Assembly: GCA_005786775.1 (NCBI GenBank)
Contig: SYDD01000104.1
Location: 1-6,517, forward strand
Direction: 5' to 3'
Length of the DNA stretch: 6,517 nt
Source of the DNA: Opitutaceae bacterium
GTDB lineage: Bacteria; Verrucomicrobiota; Verrucomicrobiia; Opitutales; Opitutaceae
Shown here: one piece after another, positions 1 through 6,517 of the stretch
How the letters are laid out: each line of letters starts with the position of its first letter
How positions within the stretch are numbered: position 1 is the stretch's first letter
The notes under the pieces: model-generated
What the model was told of the DNA's origin: nothing
Seen by the model: the letters and a program-made list of their open reading frames with translations, nothing else
Database searches by the model: none
Program-made: the position numbers and the translations under genes

Positions 1-183
1 CACGTGATGAGCGAGGTGGAGAAGCTGTGCGACGTGATCGGGATCATCCACGGCGGGCGCCTGCGCGACGAGGGCTCCCTGGCGGACCTGCGCGCCCGCC
101 ACGGCGAGCCGGACCTCGAGGAGATCTTCGTGCGCGTCGTCGGCGGCGACCCCGCCCCGCCCCCGCTGCGCCCGCCCCGATGA
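1..183 (+). CDS. ABC transporter ATP-binding protein, C-terminal fragment (NatA-like)
   Basis: This is the last 60 codons of an ABC ATPase whose body lies left of the window. The visible part reads HVMSEVEKLCDVIGIIHGGR followed by an (E)GSLADLRAR segment and a DLEEIFVRVVG segment. This matches the region after Walker B in NatA/CcmA-type ATPases: the first residue in the window is probably the H-loop histidine, which senses the ATP gamma-phosphate, and DLEEIFVRVVG is the usual end of such subunits. A short proline-rich tail follows. The TGA stop at 181-183 overlaps the permease ATG at 180-182 (ATGA), which implies translational coupling and one transporter made of this ATPase and the next protein. 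Walker A, Q-loop and signature motif are outside the window, so the substrate class rests on the partner permease. Confidence 0.88.
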   Translation, partial: HVMSEVEKLCDVIGIIHGGRLRDEGSLADLRARHGEPDLEEIFVRVVGGDPAPPPLRPPR

Positions 184-1424
184 ACGCCGCCCACGTCTGG
201 ATCATCTACCGCAAGGAGCTCCGCGACGCGCTGCGCGACCGGCGCACGCTCATCTCCTCGATCGTCGTCCCCACGCTCCTGATGCCGCTGCTACTCTTCG
301 GGGTCGGCCGCGTGATGCAGCGCGCGGTGGCCGAGGCCCGGGAGGAGGTCCCCGCGGTGGCGGTGCTCGGCGGCGTCGGCGCCCCGGACCTGATGGCCCG
401 GCTGGCCGCGGACCCCCGGGTCCGCGTGGTGCCGGTGCCCGCGGACTGGCGGGAGGCGATCGCCGCGAAACGGCTGCGCGCGGTGCTGGAGCTGCCCGAG
501 CGGCTCGAGGAGCGGCTGCGCGCGGGGGACGCCGCGCCCGCGGTCCGGATCTTCCACTACCAAGGGGAGCTGAAGTCGGAGAATGGGGCCCGCGTTTCCG
601 AACGGATTGTCACCGAGCACCGCGAACGGGTGGTCGCGGAACGGCTGGCTGCGCGCGGCCTTGGTCCCGGGGCGGTGCGCCCGTTCGAGGTCCGGCGCGA
701 GAACGTCGCCCCGCCGGAGAAGGTCGGCGGCAACCTGTTCGGCGGATTGGTCCCGTACTTCATCATTTTGCTCTGCTTCACCGGCGCGATCTACCCGGCG
801 ATGGACCTCACGGCCGGGGAGAAGGAGCGGGGCACGATGGAGACGCTCCTCTGCAGCCCCGTGGCGCGGGTCGACATCGTGCTCGGCAAGTTCTTCCTCG
901 TGCTGACGGGCTCGCTGGCGTCGATGTTCTTCGTGGTGGCCTCGATGGCCGGCAGCGCCCTGCTCGGCGGCGTGATGCTCTTTGGCGCCGCGGGTCCGGG
1001 GGCGGCGGCCGCGGCGGCGGGCCCCGCGGCGCTCACGGCCGGAGGCCTCCCGACGATCGATCCGCTTGGCCTTGTGGGCGTCTTCGCGATGGTAATCCCC
1101 GTGGCGGTGCTGTTCTCCGCCGTCGCTCTCACCGTGTCCCTCTTCGCCAAGAGCTACAAGGAGGCCCAGAGCTACCTCGGGCCGCTCATCGTCGTGGTGC
1201 TGGTGCCGGGGATGATCGCCGCGCTGCCCGGCACCGAGCTCACCGCGCGGACCGCGCTGATCCCACTCCTCAACCTCAGCCTTGTCTGCAAGGAGATGCT
1301 CTCCGGCTCGTGGCCGTGGGGTTACATCGCCCTCATCTTCGCCTCCTCCTCACTCTACGCCGCCGGCGCCCTCGCCCTCGCGGTGCGGATGTTCAACCGC
1401 GAGGCCGTGCTCTTCCGCAGCTGA
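180..1424 (+). CDS. ABC-2 type transporter permease, NatB-like
   Basis: A 414-residue inner-membrane permease that should pair with the overlapping ATPase to form an ATP-driven exporter. The N-terminus has the typical YRKELRDALRDRRTL amphipathic stretch (residues 10-24), then a first membrane helix at about 25-43. A soluble extracytoplasmic domain follows at about 50-185, and further helices lie near 187-209, 235-268, 297-322, 331-350 and 380-403. The motif AGEKERGTMETLL (212-224) after the second helix is characteristic of the NatB group (COG1668, ABC-2 membrane family), where it probably forms the coupling helix. NatAB of Bacillus exports sodium; homologues are also annotated as drug or peptide exporters, so the substrate is unknown. 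Codons upstream of 180 stay open in frame to position 27, but they lie on top of the ATPase gene, so ATG 180 is the start. An Ala/Gly-rich loop (about 268-290) is an oddity. The next gene, deoA, begins nine bases after the stop. Confidence 0.9.
   Translation: MNAAHVWIIYRKELRDALRDRRTLISSIVVPTLLMPLLLFGVGRVMQRAVAEAREEVPAVAVLGGVGAPDLMARLAADPRVRVVPVPADWREAIAAKRLRAVLELPERLEERLRAGDAAPAVRIFHYQGELKSENGARVSERIVTEHRERVVAERLAARGLGPGAVRPFEVRRENVAPPEKVGGNLFGGLVPYFIILLCFTGAIYPAMDLTAGEKERGTMETLLCSPVARVDIVLGKFFLVLTGSLASMFFVVASMAGSALLGGVMLFGAAGPGAAAAAAGPAALTAGGLPTIDPLGLVGVFAMVIPVAVLFSAVALTVSLFAKSYKEAQSYLGPLIVVVLVPGMIAALPGTELTARTALIPLLNLSLVCKEMLSGSWPWGYIALIFASSSLYAAGALALAVRMFNREAVLFRS
980..1050 (+). repeat. Low-complexity Ala/Gly-coding GC tract within the permease
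   Basis: The bases are almost entirely G and C, with runs of GCG/GGC codons, and encode an Ala/Gly/Pro-rich loop (permease residues about 268-290) between the third and fourth membrane segments. It looks like local triplet expansion in a loop tolerant of length change. It carries no recognisable motif. Confidence 0.5.
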
Positions 1425-1433
1425 GTCCCGTCG

Positions 1434-2741
1434 ATGTCCCCGCCCCTCATCATCGCCCGCAAACGCGACGGCCACGCCCTCTCCGCGCCGGAGATCCAGG
1501 CGTTCGTCCGCGGTGCCGTGGACGGCTCTTGGGCCGACTACCAGCTGAGCGCCCTCCTGATGGCGATTTGCCTGCGTGGCCTCAACGCCGAGGAGACTGC
1601 GCTCTACACGACGGCGATGACGAGCTCGGGTGCGGTCGCTGACCTCTCCGGGATCCCGGGAATCAAGGTCGACAAGCATTCCACCGGCGGGGTGGGGGAC
1701 AAGGTCTCCCTCGTGCTTGCCCCGTGGGTCGCGGCCTGCGGCGTCCCCGTGCCAATGATCAGCGGCCGCGGGCTCGGGCATTCCGGCGGCACGCTCGACA
1801 AGCTGGAGGCGATTCCGGGTTTCCGCACCGGCTTGTCGCTCGCGGAGTACCGCGACCAGGTCGCGCGCGTCGGCTGCGCTTTGATCGGCCAGACGCCCGA
1901 GCTGGCCCCGGCGGACCGCCGGCTGTACGCGCTGCGGGACGTCACCGCGACGGTCGCGAGCATCCCGCTGATCTGCGGATCCATTCTTTCCAAGAAGCTC
2001 GCCGCCGGGATCGACGCGCTGGTGCTGGACGTGAAGTTCGGGCACGGAGCCTTTATGCCTGACCTCGCGGCCGCGCGGGAACTGGCCACGACGCTGGTTC
2101 GGGTGGGCTGCGCCGCCGGGAAACAGGTGCGCGCGCTGCTCACGCGGATGGACGCGCCCCTTGGCCGGGCGGTGGGCAACGCGCTCGAGGTCGTCGAGGC
2201 GGTCGCCGCGCTCCGCGGCGCGGGTCCCGCAGACCTGATGGAGGTCACCCGGGCGCTGGGCGTGGAGATGCTCCTGCTGGGTGGCGCTGCGGCGACGCCG
2301 GCGGAGGCGGACGCGCGGCTGGGAACCGCCTTGGCGAGCGGGGACGCGCTCGCGAAATTCCGCGAGGTCGTCGCCGCGCAGGGCGGCGACCCGCGGGTGG
2401 TGGACGATCCCGGGCGGCTCCCCGTCGCGCGGAGCCTTGAGCCGGTATCCGCGCCGCGGGCGGGTTTTGTCACGGCGGTGGACGCGCGGGCCGTGGCGTT
2501 CGCGGCCCTGCGCCTGGGGGCGGGGCGGGCACGTGCGGAGGACGCGGTCGACCCCGCCGTCGGCGTGGCGGGGTTGGTGCCCGTCGGGGAGGCGGTCGCG
2601 GTGGGCCAGCCGCTCGCGTGGCTGCACGCGAACGATCCGGCCGGCCTGCCGGAGGCGCGGGCGCTGCTCGCCGGCGCGTTCACCGTCGGGGATTCCCCGG
2701 TCCCGCCGCCGCCGTTGATCGCGGACCGGATCGGGGAGTGA
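1434..2741 (+). CDS. deoA: Thymidine phosphorylase (pyrimidine nucleoside phosphorylase family)
   Basis: A cytoplasmic enzyme of 435 residues (E. coli DeoA has 440) that splits thymidine with phosphate into thymine and 2-deoxyribose-1-phosphate in pyrimidine salvage. The helical N-terminal domain covers about 4-66, the phosphate- and base-binding alpha/beta domain about 73-330, and the PYNP C-terminal domain about 342-417. The phosphate loop KHSTGGVGDK is at 81-90. The family signature SGRGLGHSGGTLDKLE is at 110-125, with Ser117 where Thr or Ala is usual. Active-site equivalents of E. coli Arg171, Ser186 and Lys190 are Arg168, Ser183 and Lys187, so the enzyme should be active. Met108 sits where E. 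coli thymidine phosphorylase has Met and broad-specificity bacillary PyNPs have Lys, which favours a 2'-deoxy preference (inference). ATG 1434 gives the expected family length. No Shine-Dalgarno is visible, and the nine-base gap to the permease suggests translation as part of the same operon. No other deo gene is in view. Confidence 0.95.
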   Translation: MSPPLIIARKRDGHALSAPEIQAFVRGAVDGSWADYQLSALLMAICLRGLNAEETALYTTAMTSSGAVADLSGIPGIKVDKHSTGGVGDKVSLVLAPWVAACGVPVPMISGRGLGHSGGTLDKLEAIPGFRTGLSLAEYRDQVARVGCALIGQTPELAPADRRLYALRDVTATVASIPLICGSILSKKLAAGIDALVLDVKFGHGAFMPDLAAARELATTLVRVGCAAGKQVRALLTRMDAPLGRAVGNALEVVEAVAALRGAGPADLMEVTRALGVEMLLLGGAAATPAEADARLGTALASGDALAKFREVVAAQGGDPRVVDDPGRLPVARSLEPVSAPRAGFVTAVDARAVAFAALRLGAGRARAEDAVDPAVGVAGLVPVGEAVAVGQPLAWLHANDPAGLPEARALLAGAFTVGDSPVPPPPLIADRIGE

Positions 2742-2755
2742 TGTGCCTGCGGCGC

Positions 2756-4624
<1,869 letters not shown>

Positions 4625-4692
4625 CGAAGCCGGGCAGGACACCGCCTCGCGCCCGGGGCGTCAACCGTGGCGTGCGCGCCCGCCGCCCCGCC

Positions 4693-5619
4693 TCACCGCG
4701 CGCGGGCGAGGGCGACGCAGCCGGCGACTGCCACGAGGCCCCCAAGGATCGCCCGCTTCCCAGGCCGGTCGCCCTCCAGCCAGTACGCGATCGGCATCGC
4801 CAGCAGCGGCGCGGTCGCCGCGATCGGCAGCACGAGCCCGCTCGGCGTGGTCGCTAGCGCCCACTGGTAGCAGCTGACGCCGATCACGGCCCCCGCGAGC
4901 CCGTTCGCCACCATCCAGCCCCACCCGGCCCCGGGCGGATTCCCGGCCCCGGGATGCCGGTACGGCGCCCACGGCGATTCAGCCGTGCGCCCCCAACGCC
5001 CTTGGATCGCGAACCACAACGCGGTGAAGATCAGGCCGGCCAGAATCCGCTGGTAAGCCGCGGTCAGTCCGAAGGTCGCGTTCCCGACGAGTTCGCCCGC
5101 CGCCTCCGCCACCTGCACGCCCTTGCGGCTGACCAGCGCGCCGAAGCCCTGGCCGCACGCCGCGAGGAACGCGAAGCCGAGCGCGGCGCCGCCGCCGGCG
5201 ATCCGCCCCCCGCCGCGTTCCGGGGAAAGCGCGAGCGCCACCCCGGCGAGGATCACCGTCCCCCACAGCACCTGATCCGCGGAGATCCGCGTGCCCAGCC
5301 AGAGCCATTCCCCCACCGCCGCGAGCGGCGCCGCGAGGCACTGGAGGATGAGCACCGTCAGCCGGGAGCCGAGGCGCGGGAGGGCCGCGAAGAGGGCAAG
5401 GTCGCCGAGTCCCATCCCAATGATGCCGCTGAGGAGGAACCAGCCGGTGCTCGCGCTCCCCAGGCCTCCGCCTGCCGTGTGCGCAAAGGCCCCGAGCACG
5501 AGCGTCGCCACCACCAGCCGGCCCAGGTTCGCCCGGGCCGGACCGAAATGCCGCAGGCTCCGGCTCGCGCAGCTCGCGCTTAACGCGAAGAAGGTGGCGG
5601 CAAACAGGGCGGCGAGCAT
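4693..5619 (-). CDS. EamA family transporter (DMT superfamily permease)
   Basis: An inner-membrane protein of 308 residues with about ten hydrophobic segments, arranged as two EamA repeats (about 2-131 and 143-304). Segments lie near 2-19, 33-49, 58-80, 86-104, 115-131, 142-160, 188-206, 234-252, 257-279 and 288-305. Each repeat ends in the family pattern of a Pro-containing helix, a short polar turn and a Gly-rich last helix: LAAPLAAVGEWLWLG (95-109) and PLLAMPIAYWLEGDRPGKRA (271-290). A long loop at 207-233 is rich in Trp, Pro and Gly. Family members export amino acids or other small metabolites; the substrate here is unknown. ATG 5619 is preferred: it sits at the edge of the first helix, and the ten codons up to the alternative GTG 5649 have less G/C at the third position than the gene body. 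GGGGA directly abuts the ATG, too close for a normal Shine-Dalgarno. A strong terminator-like hairpin lies about 70 bases upstream, and ABC-F follows downstream. Confidence 0.87.
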   Translation of the reverse strand: MLAALFAATFFALSASCASRSLRHFGPARANLGRLVVATLVLGAFAHTAGGGLGSASTGWFLLSGIIGMGLGDLALFAALPRLGSRLTVLILQCLAAPLAAVGEWLWLGTRISADQVLWGTVILAGVALALSPERGGGRIAGGGAALGFAFLAACGQGFGALVSRKGVQVAEAAGELVGNATFGLTAAYQRILAGLIFTALWFAIQGRWGRTAESPWAPYRHPGAGNPPGAGWGWMVANGLAGAVIGVSCYQWALATTPSGLVLPIAATAPLLAMPIAYWLEGDRPGKRAILGGLVAVAGCVALARAR

Positions 5620-5690
5620 TCCCCACGGAGCCGACGCCGAACATCCCACGCAAGGGACAAAGGGCTGGTCTGCCGCCCGGGAAAAAAAGT

Positions 5691-5730
5691 GGCCGGCCGC
5701 TTACCCCTAAGCGGCCGGCCTTTGCTTTCT
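5691..5730. terminator. Bidirectional intrinsic-terminator-like stem-loop, perfect 13-bp stem
   Basis: GGCCGGCCGCTTA (5691-5703), loop CCCC (5704-5707), and the exact reverse complement TAAGCGGCCGGCC (5708-5720) form a 13-bp perfect stem with a 4-base loop. On the plus strand TTTGCTTTCT follows (5721-5730). On the minus strand, two bases after the stem, comes a T7 run (plus-strand A7 at 5682-5688). Both directions therefore have stem plus U-rich tail, with the minus direction stronger. No annotated gene ends here: to the left is the start of the leftward EamA gene and to the right the start of rightward ygfZ. It must therefore terminate a leader, small RNA or antisense transcript, or insulate the two divergent units. 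Confidence 0.85.
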
Positions 5731-5740
5731 TAGTTACCCC

Positions 5741-5761
5741 AAAACTCCCGCTAGGCGGGAG
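5741..5761 (-). terminator. Second stem-loop with T4 tail on the minus strand
   Basis: CTCCCGC (5745-5751), loop TAG, and GCGGGAG (5755-5761) form a perfect 7-bp stem. Read on the minus strand it is followed directly by TTTTGGGG (plus-strand 5737-5744), giving a short intrinsic-terminator shape just upstream of the larger hairpin. On the plus strand no T tract follows. With the 5691-5720 stem it forms a tandem arrangement for leftward transcription. Confidence 0.5.
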
Positions 5762-5833
5762 AAGTCTTGAAAGTGACGAGAGGAGGGATAGGGACTTGGG
5801 GCGGCGGGTCAATGAGAAGTTTGCAAAATCTAC

Positions 5834-5862
5834 CATATATTTTTGAAAGCACAGCCGGTGAA
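5834..5862 (-). promoter_or_regulatory. Weak sigma70-like promoter candidate, leftward
   Basis: On the minus strand TTCACC (5862-5857) and TATATG (5839-5834) are separated by exactly 17 bases, each matching four of six consensus positions. It lies in the AT-rich island and overlaps the rightward promoter candidate. It is the best leftward pair I found ahead of the tandem hairpins and the EamA gene, but matches of this quality can occur by chance in AT-rich DNA. Confidence 0.25.
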
Positions 5863-5871
5863 TGATTTAAT
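5843..5871 (+). promoter_or_regulatory. Sigma70-like promoter for ygfZ
   Basis: TTGAAA (5843-5848) and TTTAAT (5866-5871) are separated by exactly 17 bases, and each matches five of six consensus positions. An A/T-rich stretch at about 5820-5842 precedes the -35 and resembles an UP element. The local 70 bases (5821-5890) contain only 21 G/C (30%) in a genome region of about 70%, typical of a promoter island. Transcription would begin near 5878-5880, downstream of the GTG at 5858, which conflicts with using that GTG as start codon. Confidence 0.6.
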
Positions 5872-6517
5872 AGATATCAACATTTCTACTTCACCCAGCT
5901 GGCATCGCTGGGAACCGGCCGCTTGGCTGCGGGTGTCAGGTCCGGATGCGTTCTCTTTCCTGCAGGGGCAGAGCACCCAGGACCTTCGCCCCCTGCGAGA
6001 GGGCGCGGCCGCGGCGGCGTACGGTTTGTGGCTTACGGTCAAGGGCAAGGTGGTCGGCGACGGCTTCGTGCTGCGGGGCGCGGATTCGGAGGAGTTTTGG
6101 GTCGGCAGCTACTTCACGCCTGCCGCCACCTTGCTCGCCCGCCTGGAGGCGTTCCTCATCGCGGACGAGGTCACGCTGGAGGATCAGACGGCGGCGTGGA
6201 CCGGCCTCAGCCTGCTCTCGGCCACGAATGATGGACCCGTCGCGGGGGCGGGCTCGTTCCGGTTCACGGGCCGGCGCGTCGCCGCGGGCAATGGGGAGTG
6301 GGTGGCTCGCCGGGAGGTTGCTGCCGCGTTGCCGCCGCCGCAGGGTCGCGAACTGGACGCTGCGCAGATCAAGCTCCTGCGGCTCGACGCGGGCATCCCG
6401 GCGATTCCGGAGGAGTTCGGTCCCGCGGATCTCCCGCAGGAGGCCGGTCTCGAAGGCGCGGCGGTCTCGTTCCAGAAGGGCTGCTACCTCGGCCAGGAGG
6501 TGATGGCGCGGCTCAAG
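5858..6517 (+). CDS. ygfZ: YgfZ/GcvT-like folate-binding protein, 3' end beyond window
   Basis: An open frame runs off the right edge. It contains WLRVSGPDAFSFLQGQSTQD (codons 5924-5983), the N-terminal hallmark of the family, then YGLWLTVKGKVVGDGFVL, and near the edge KGCYLGQE. The Cys of that last motif (codon 6482-6484) is the conserved cysteine required for YgfZ function. YgfZ is a cytoplasmic, tetrahydrofolate-binding relative of the glycine-cleavage T protein that supports Fe-S cluster enzymes such as MiaB. The lack of glycine-cleavage neighbours and the KGCYxGQE motif favour YgfZ over GcvT itself. The start is uncertain. GTG 5858 is the only conventional start upstream of the conserved region apart from TTG 5843, but it lies inside the predicted promoter and its first ten codons are A/T-rich, unlike the rest. 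ATT 5882 would give ISTSPSWHRWEPAAWLRVSG, a typical family N-terminus; GTG 5933 would cut into the conserved strand. The frame is closed upstream by TGA 5813-5815. No Shine-Dalgarno is visible. The C-terminal domain is outside the window. Confidence 0.88.
   Translation, partial: MNDLIDINISTSPSWHRWEPAAWLRVSGPDAFSFLQGQSTQDLRPLREGAAAAAYGLWLTVKGKVVGDGFVLRGADSEEFWVGSYFTPAATLLARLEAFLIADEVTLEDQTAAWTGLSLLSATNDGPVAGAGSFRFTGRRVAAGNGEWVARREVAAALPPPQGRELDAAQIKLLRLDAGIPAIPEEFGPADLPQEAGLEGAAVSFQKGCYLGQEVMARLK

Larger units (their letters stand above)
5684..5827 (-). ncRNA. Hypothetical leftward leader or small RNA ending at the tandem hairpins
   Basis: This is an inference from context only. A weak minus-strand promoter-like pair (5834-5862) would start transcription near 5827, and two stem-loops with U-rich tails would end it near 5684, giving an RNA of roughly 140 bases. 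The stretch between contains no credible small protein. It matches no RNA family I recognise: I looked for tRNA-like arms and saw none. If transcription reads past the hairpins it would serve as the 5' leader of the EamA gene, making the hairpins attenuators. Confidence 0.2.

Noticed and set aside
27..179. In-frame N-terminal extension of the permease to ATG 27
   Set aside because: It overlaps the ATPase coding sequence, reads as Arg/Pro-rich shadow sequence, and is not needed: the ATGA-coupled start at 180 gives the normal permease N-terminus.
1350..2627. Long antisense open frame (425 codons) opposite deoA
   Set aside because: It lies entirely opposite a clear, full-length enzyme gene; its product is rich in Arg, Gly, Pro and His with no domain. 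Long antisense frames are expected in GC-rich coding DNA.
4636..4664. Minus-strand promoter TTGACG-N17-TGTCCT ahead of ABC-F
   Set aside because: The -35 is good, but the -10 matches only three of six positions and the area is very GC-rich; not enough to call a promoter.
5691..5720. Perfect inverted repeat as a transposon end or attachment site
   Set aside because: No transposase, partner copy or target duplication is in the window, and the tight tetraloop with T-rich flanks fits a terminator better.
4979..5836. Minus-strand frame of 285 codons crossing the terminator region into EamA
   Set aside because: It is out of frame with the clear EamA protein, crosses both hairpins, and its product has no membrane or domain pattern.
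5721..5860. Possible tRNA or other known RNA gene between the hairpins and ygfZ
   Set aside because: I looked on both strands for cloverleaf arms and a T-loop GTTC motif and found none.
5862..5870. Minimal upstream reading frame ATG ATT TAA before ygfZ
   Set aside because: Two codons lying within the promoter -10 region; it would probably not be transcribed.
5830..6048. Minus-strand 72-codon frame at the ygfZ start
   Set aside because: It lies opposite conserved ygfZ codons and shows no recognisable protein features.

Overview
The window is GC-rich chromosomal DNA (by eye close to 70% GC, with strongly G/C-biased third codon positions) from a free-living bacterium. The folate-binding YgfZ homologue and the general codon style remind me of Verrucomicrobiota, especially Opitutaceae. 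That is an impression from sequence style, not from a search, and other GC-rich phyla are not excluded. None of the gene starts has a convincing Shine-Dalgarno sequence.

Layout. (1) Positions 1-2741, plus strand: an apparent operon made of the C-terminal end of an ABC transporter ATPase (1-183), a NatB-like ABC-2 permease that overlaps it by an ATGA junction (180-1424), and thymidine phosphorylase deoA nine bases downstream (1434-2741). (2) Positions 2750-2765: a perfect 16-bp palindrome at the convergent junction, perhaps a terminator. (3) Positions 2756-5619, minus strand: an EamA-family (DMT superfamily) transporter followed by an ABC-F ATPase with two nucleotide-binding domains, probably co-transcribed leftwards. 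(4) Positions 5620-5857: the only sizeable non-coding stretch. It holds a perfect 13-bp stem-loop with T-rich tracts on both strands, a second 7-bp stem-loop with a T4 tract on the minus strand, and the left part of an island of about 30% GC with overlapping promoter-like sequences pointing both ways. (5) From about 5858 to the right edge, plus strand: a YgfZ/GcvT-like folate-binding protein cut by the window end.

The genes are ordinary housekeeping or transport functions: export by the ABC-2 system, pyrimidine deoxynucleoside salvage, small-metabolite export, translation-associated ABC-F activity, and Fe-S cluster maintenance. I see no mobile element, CRISPR array, tRNA or rRNA, and no obviously new multi-gene system. 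The part most worth a second look is 5684-5890. Strong minus-strand terminators lie upstream of the EamA gene, suggesting an attenuated leader or a small RNA. In addition, the best promoter for ygfZ lies over or downstream of its only conventional start codon, which leaves that start unresolved.
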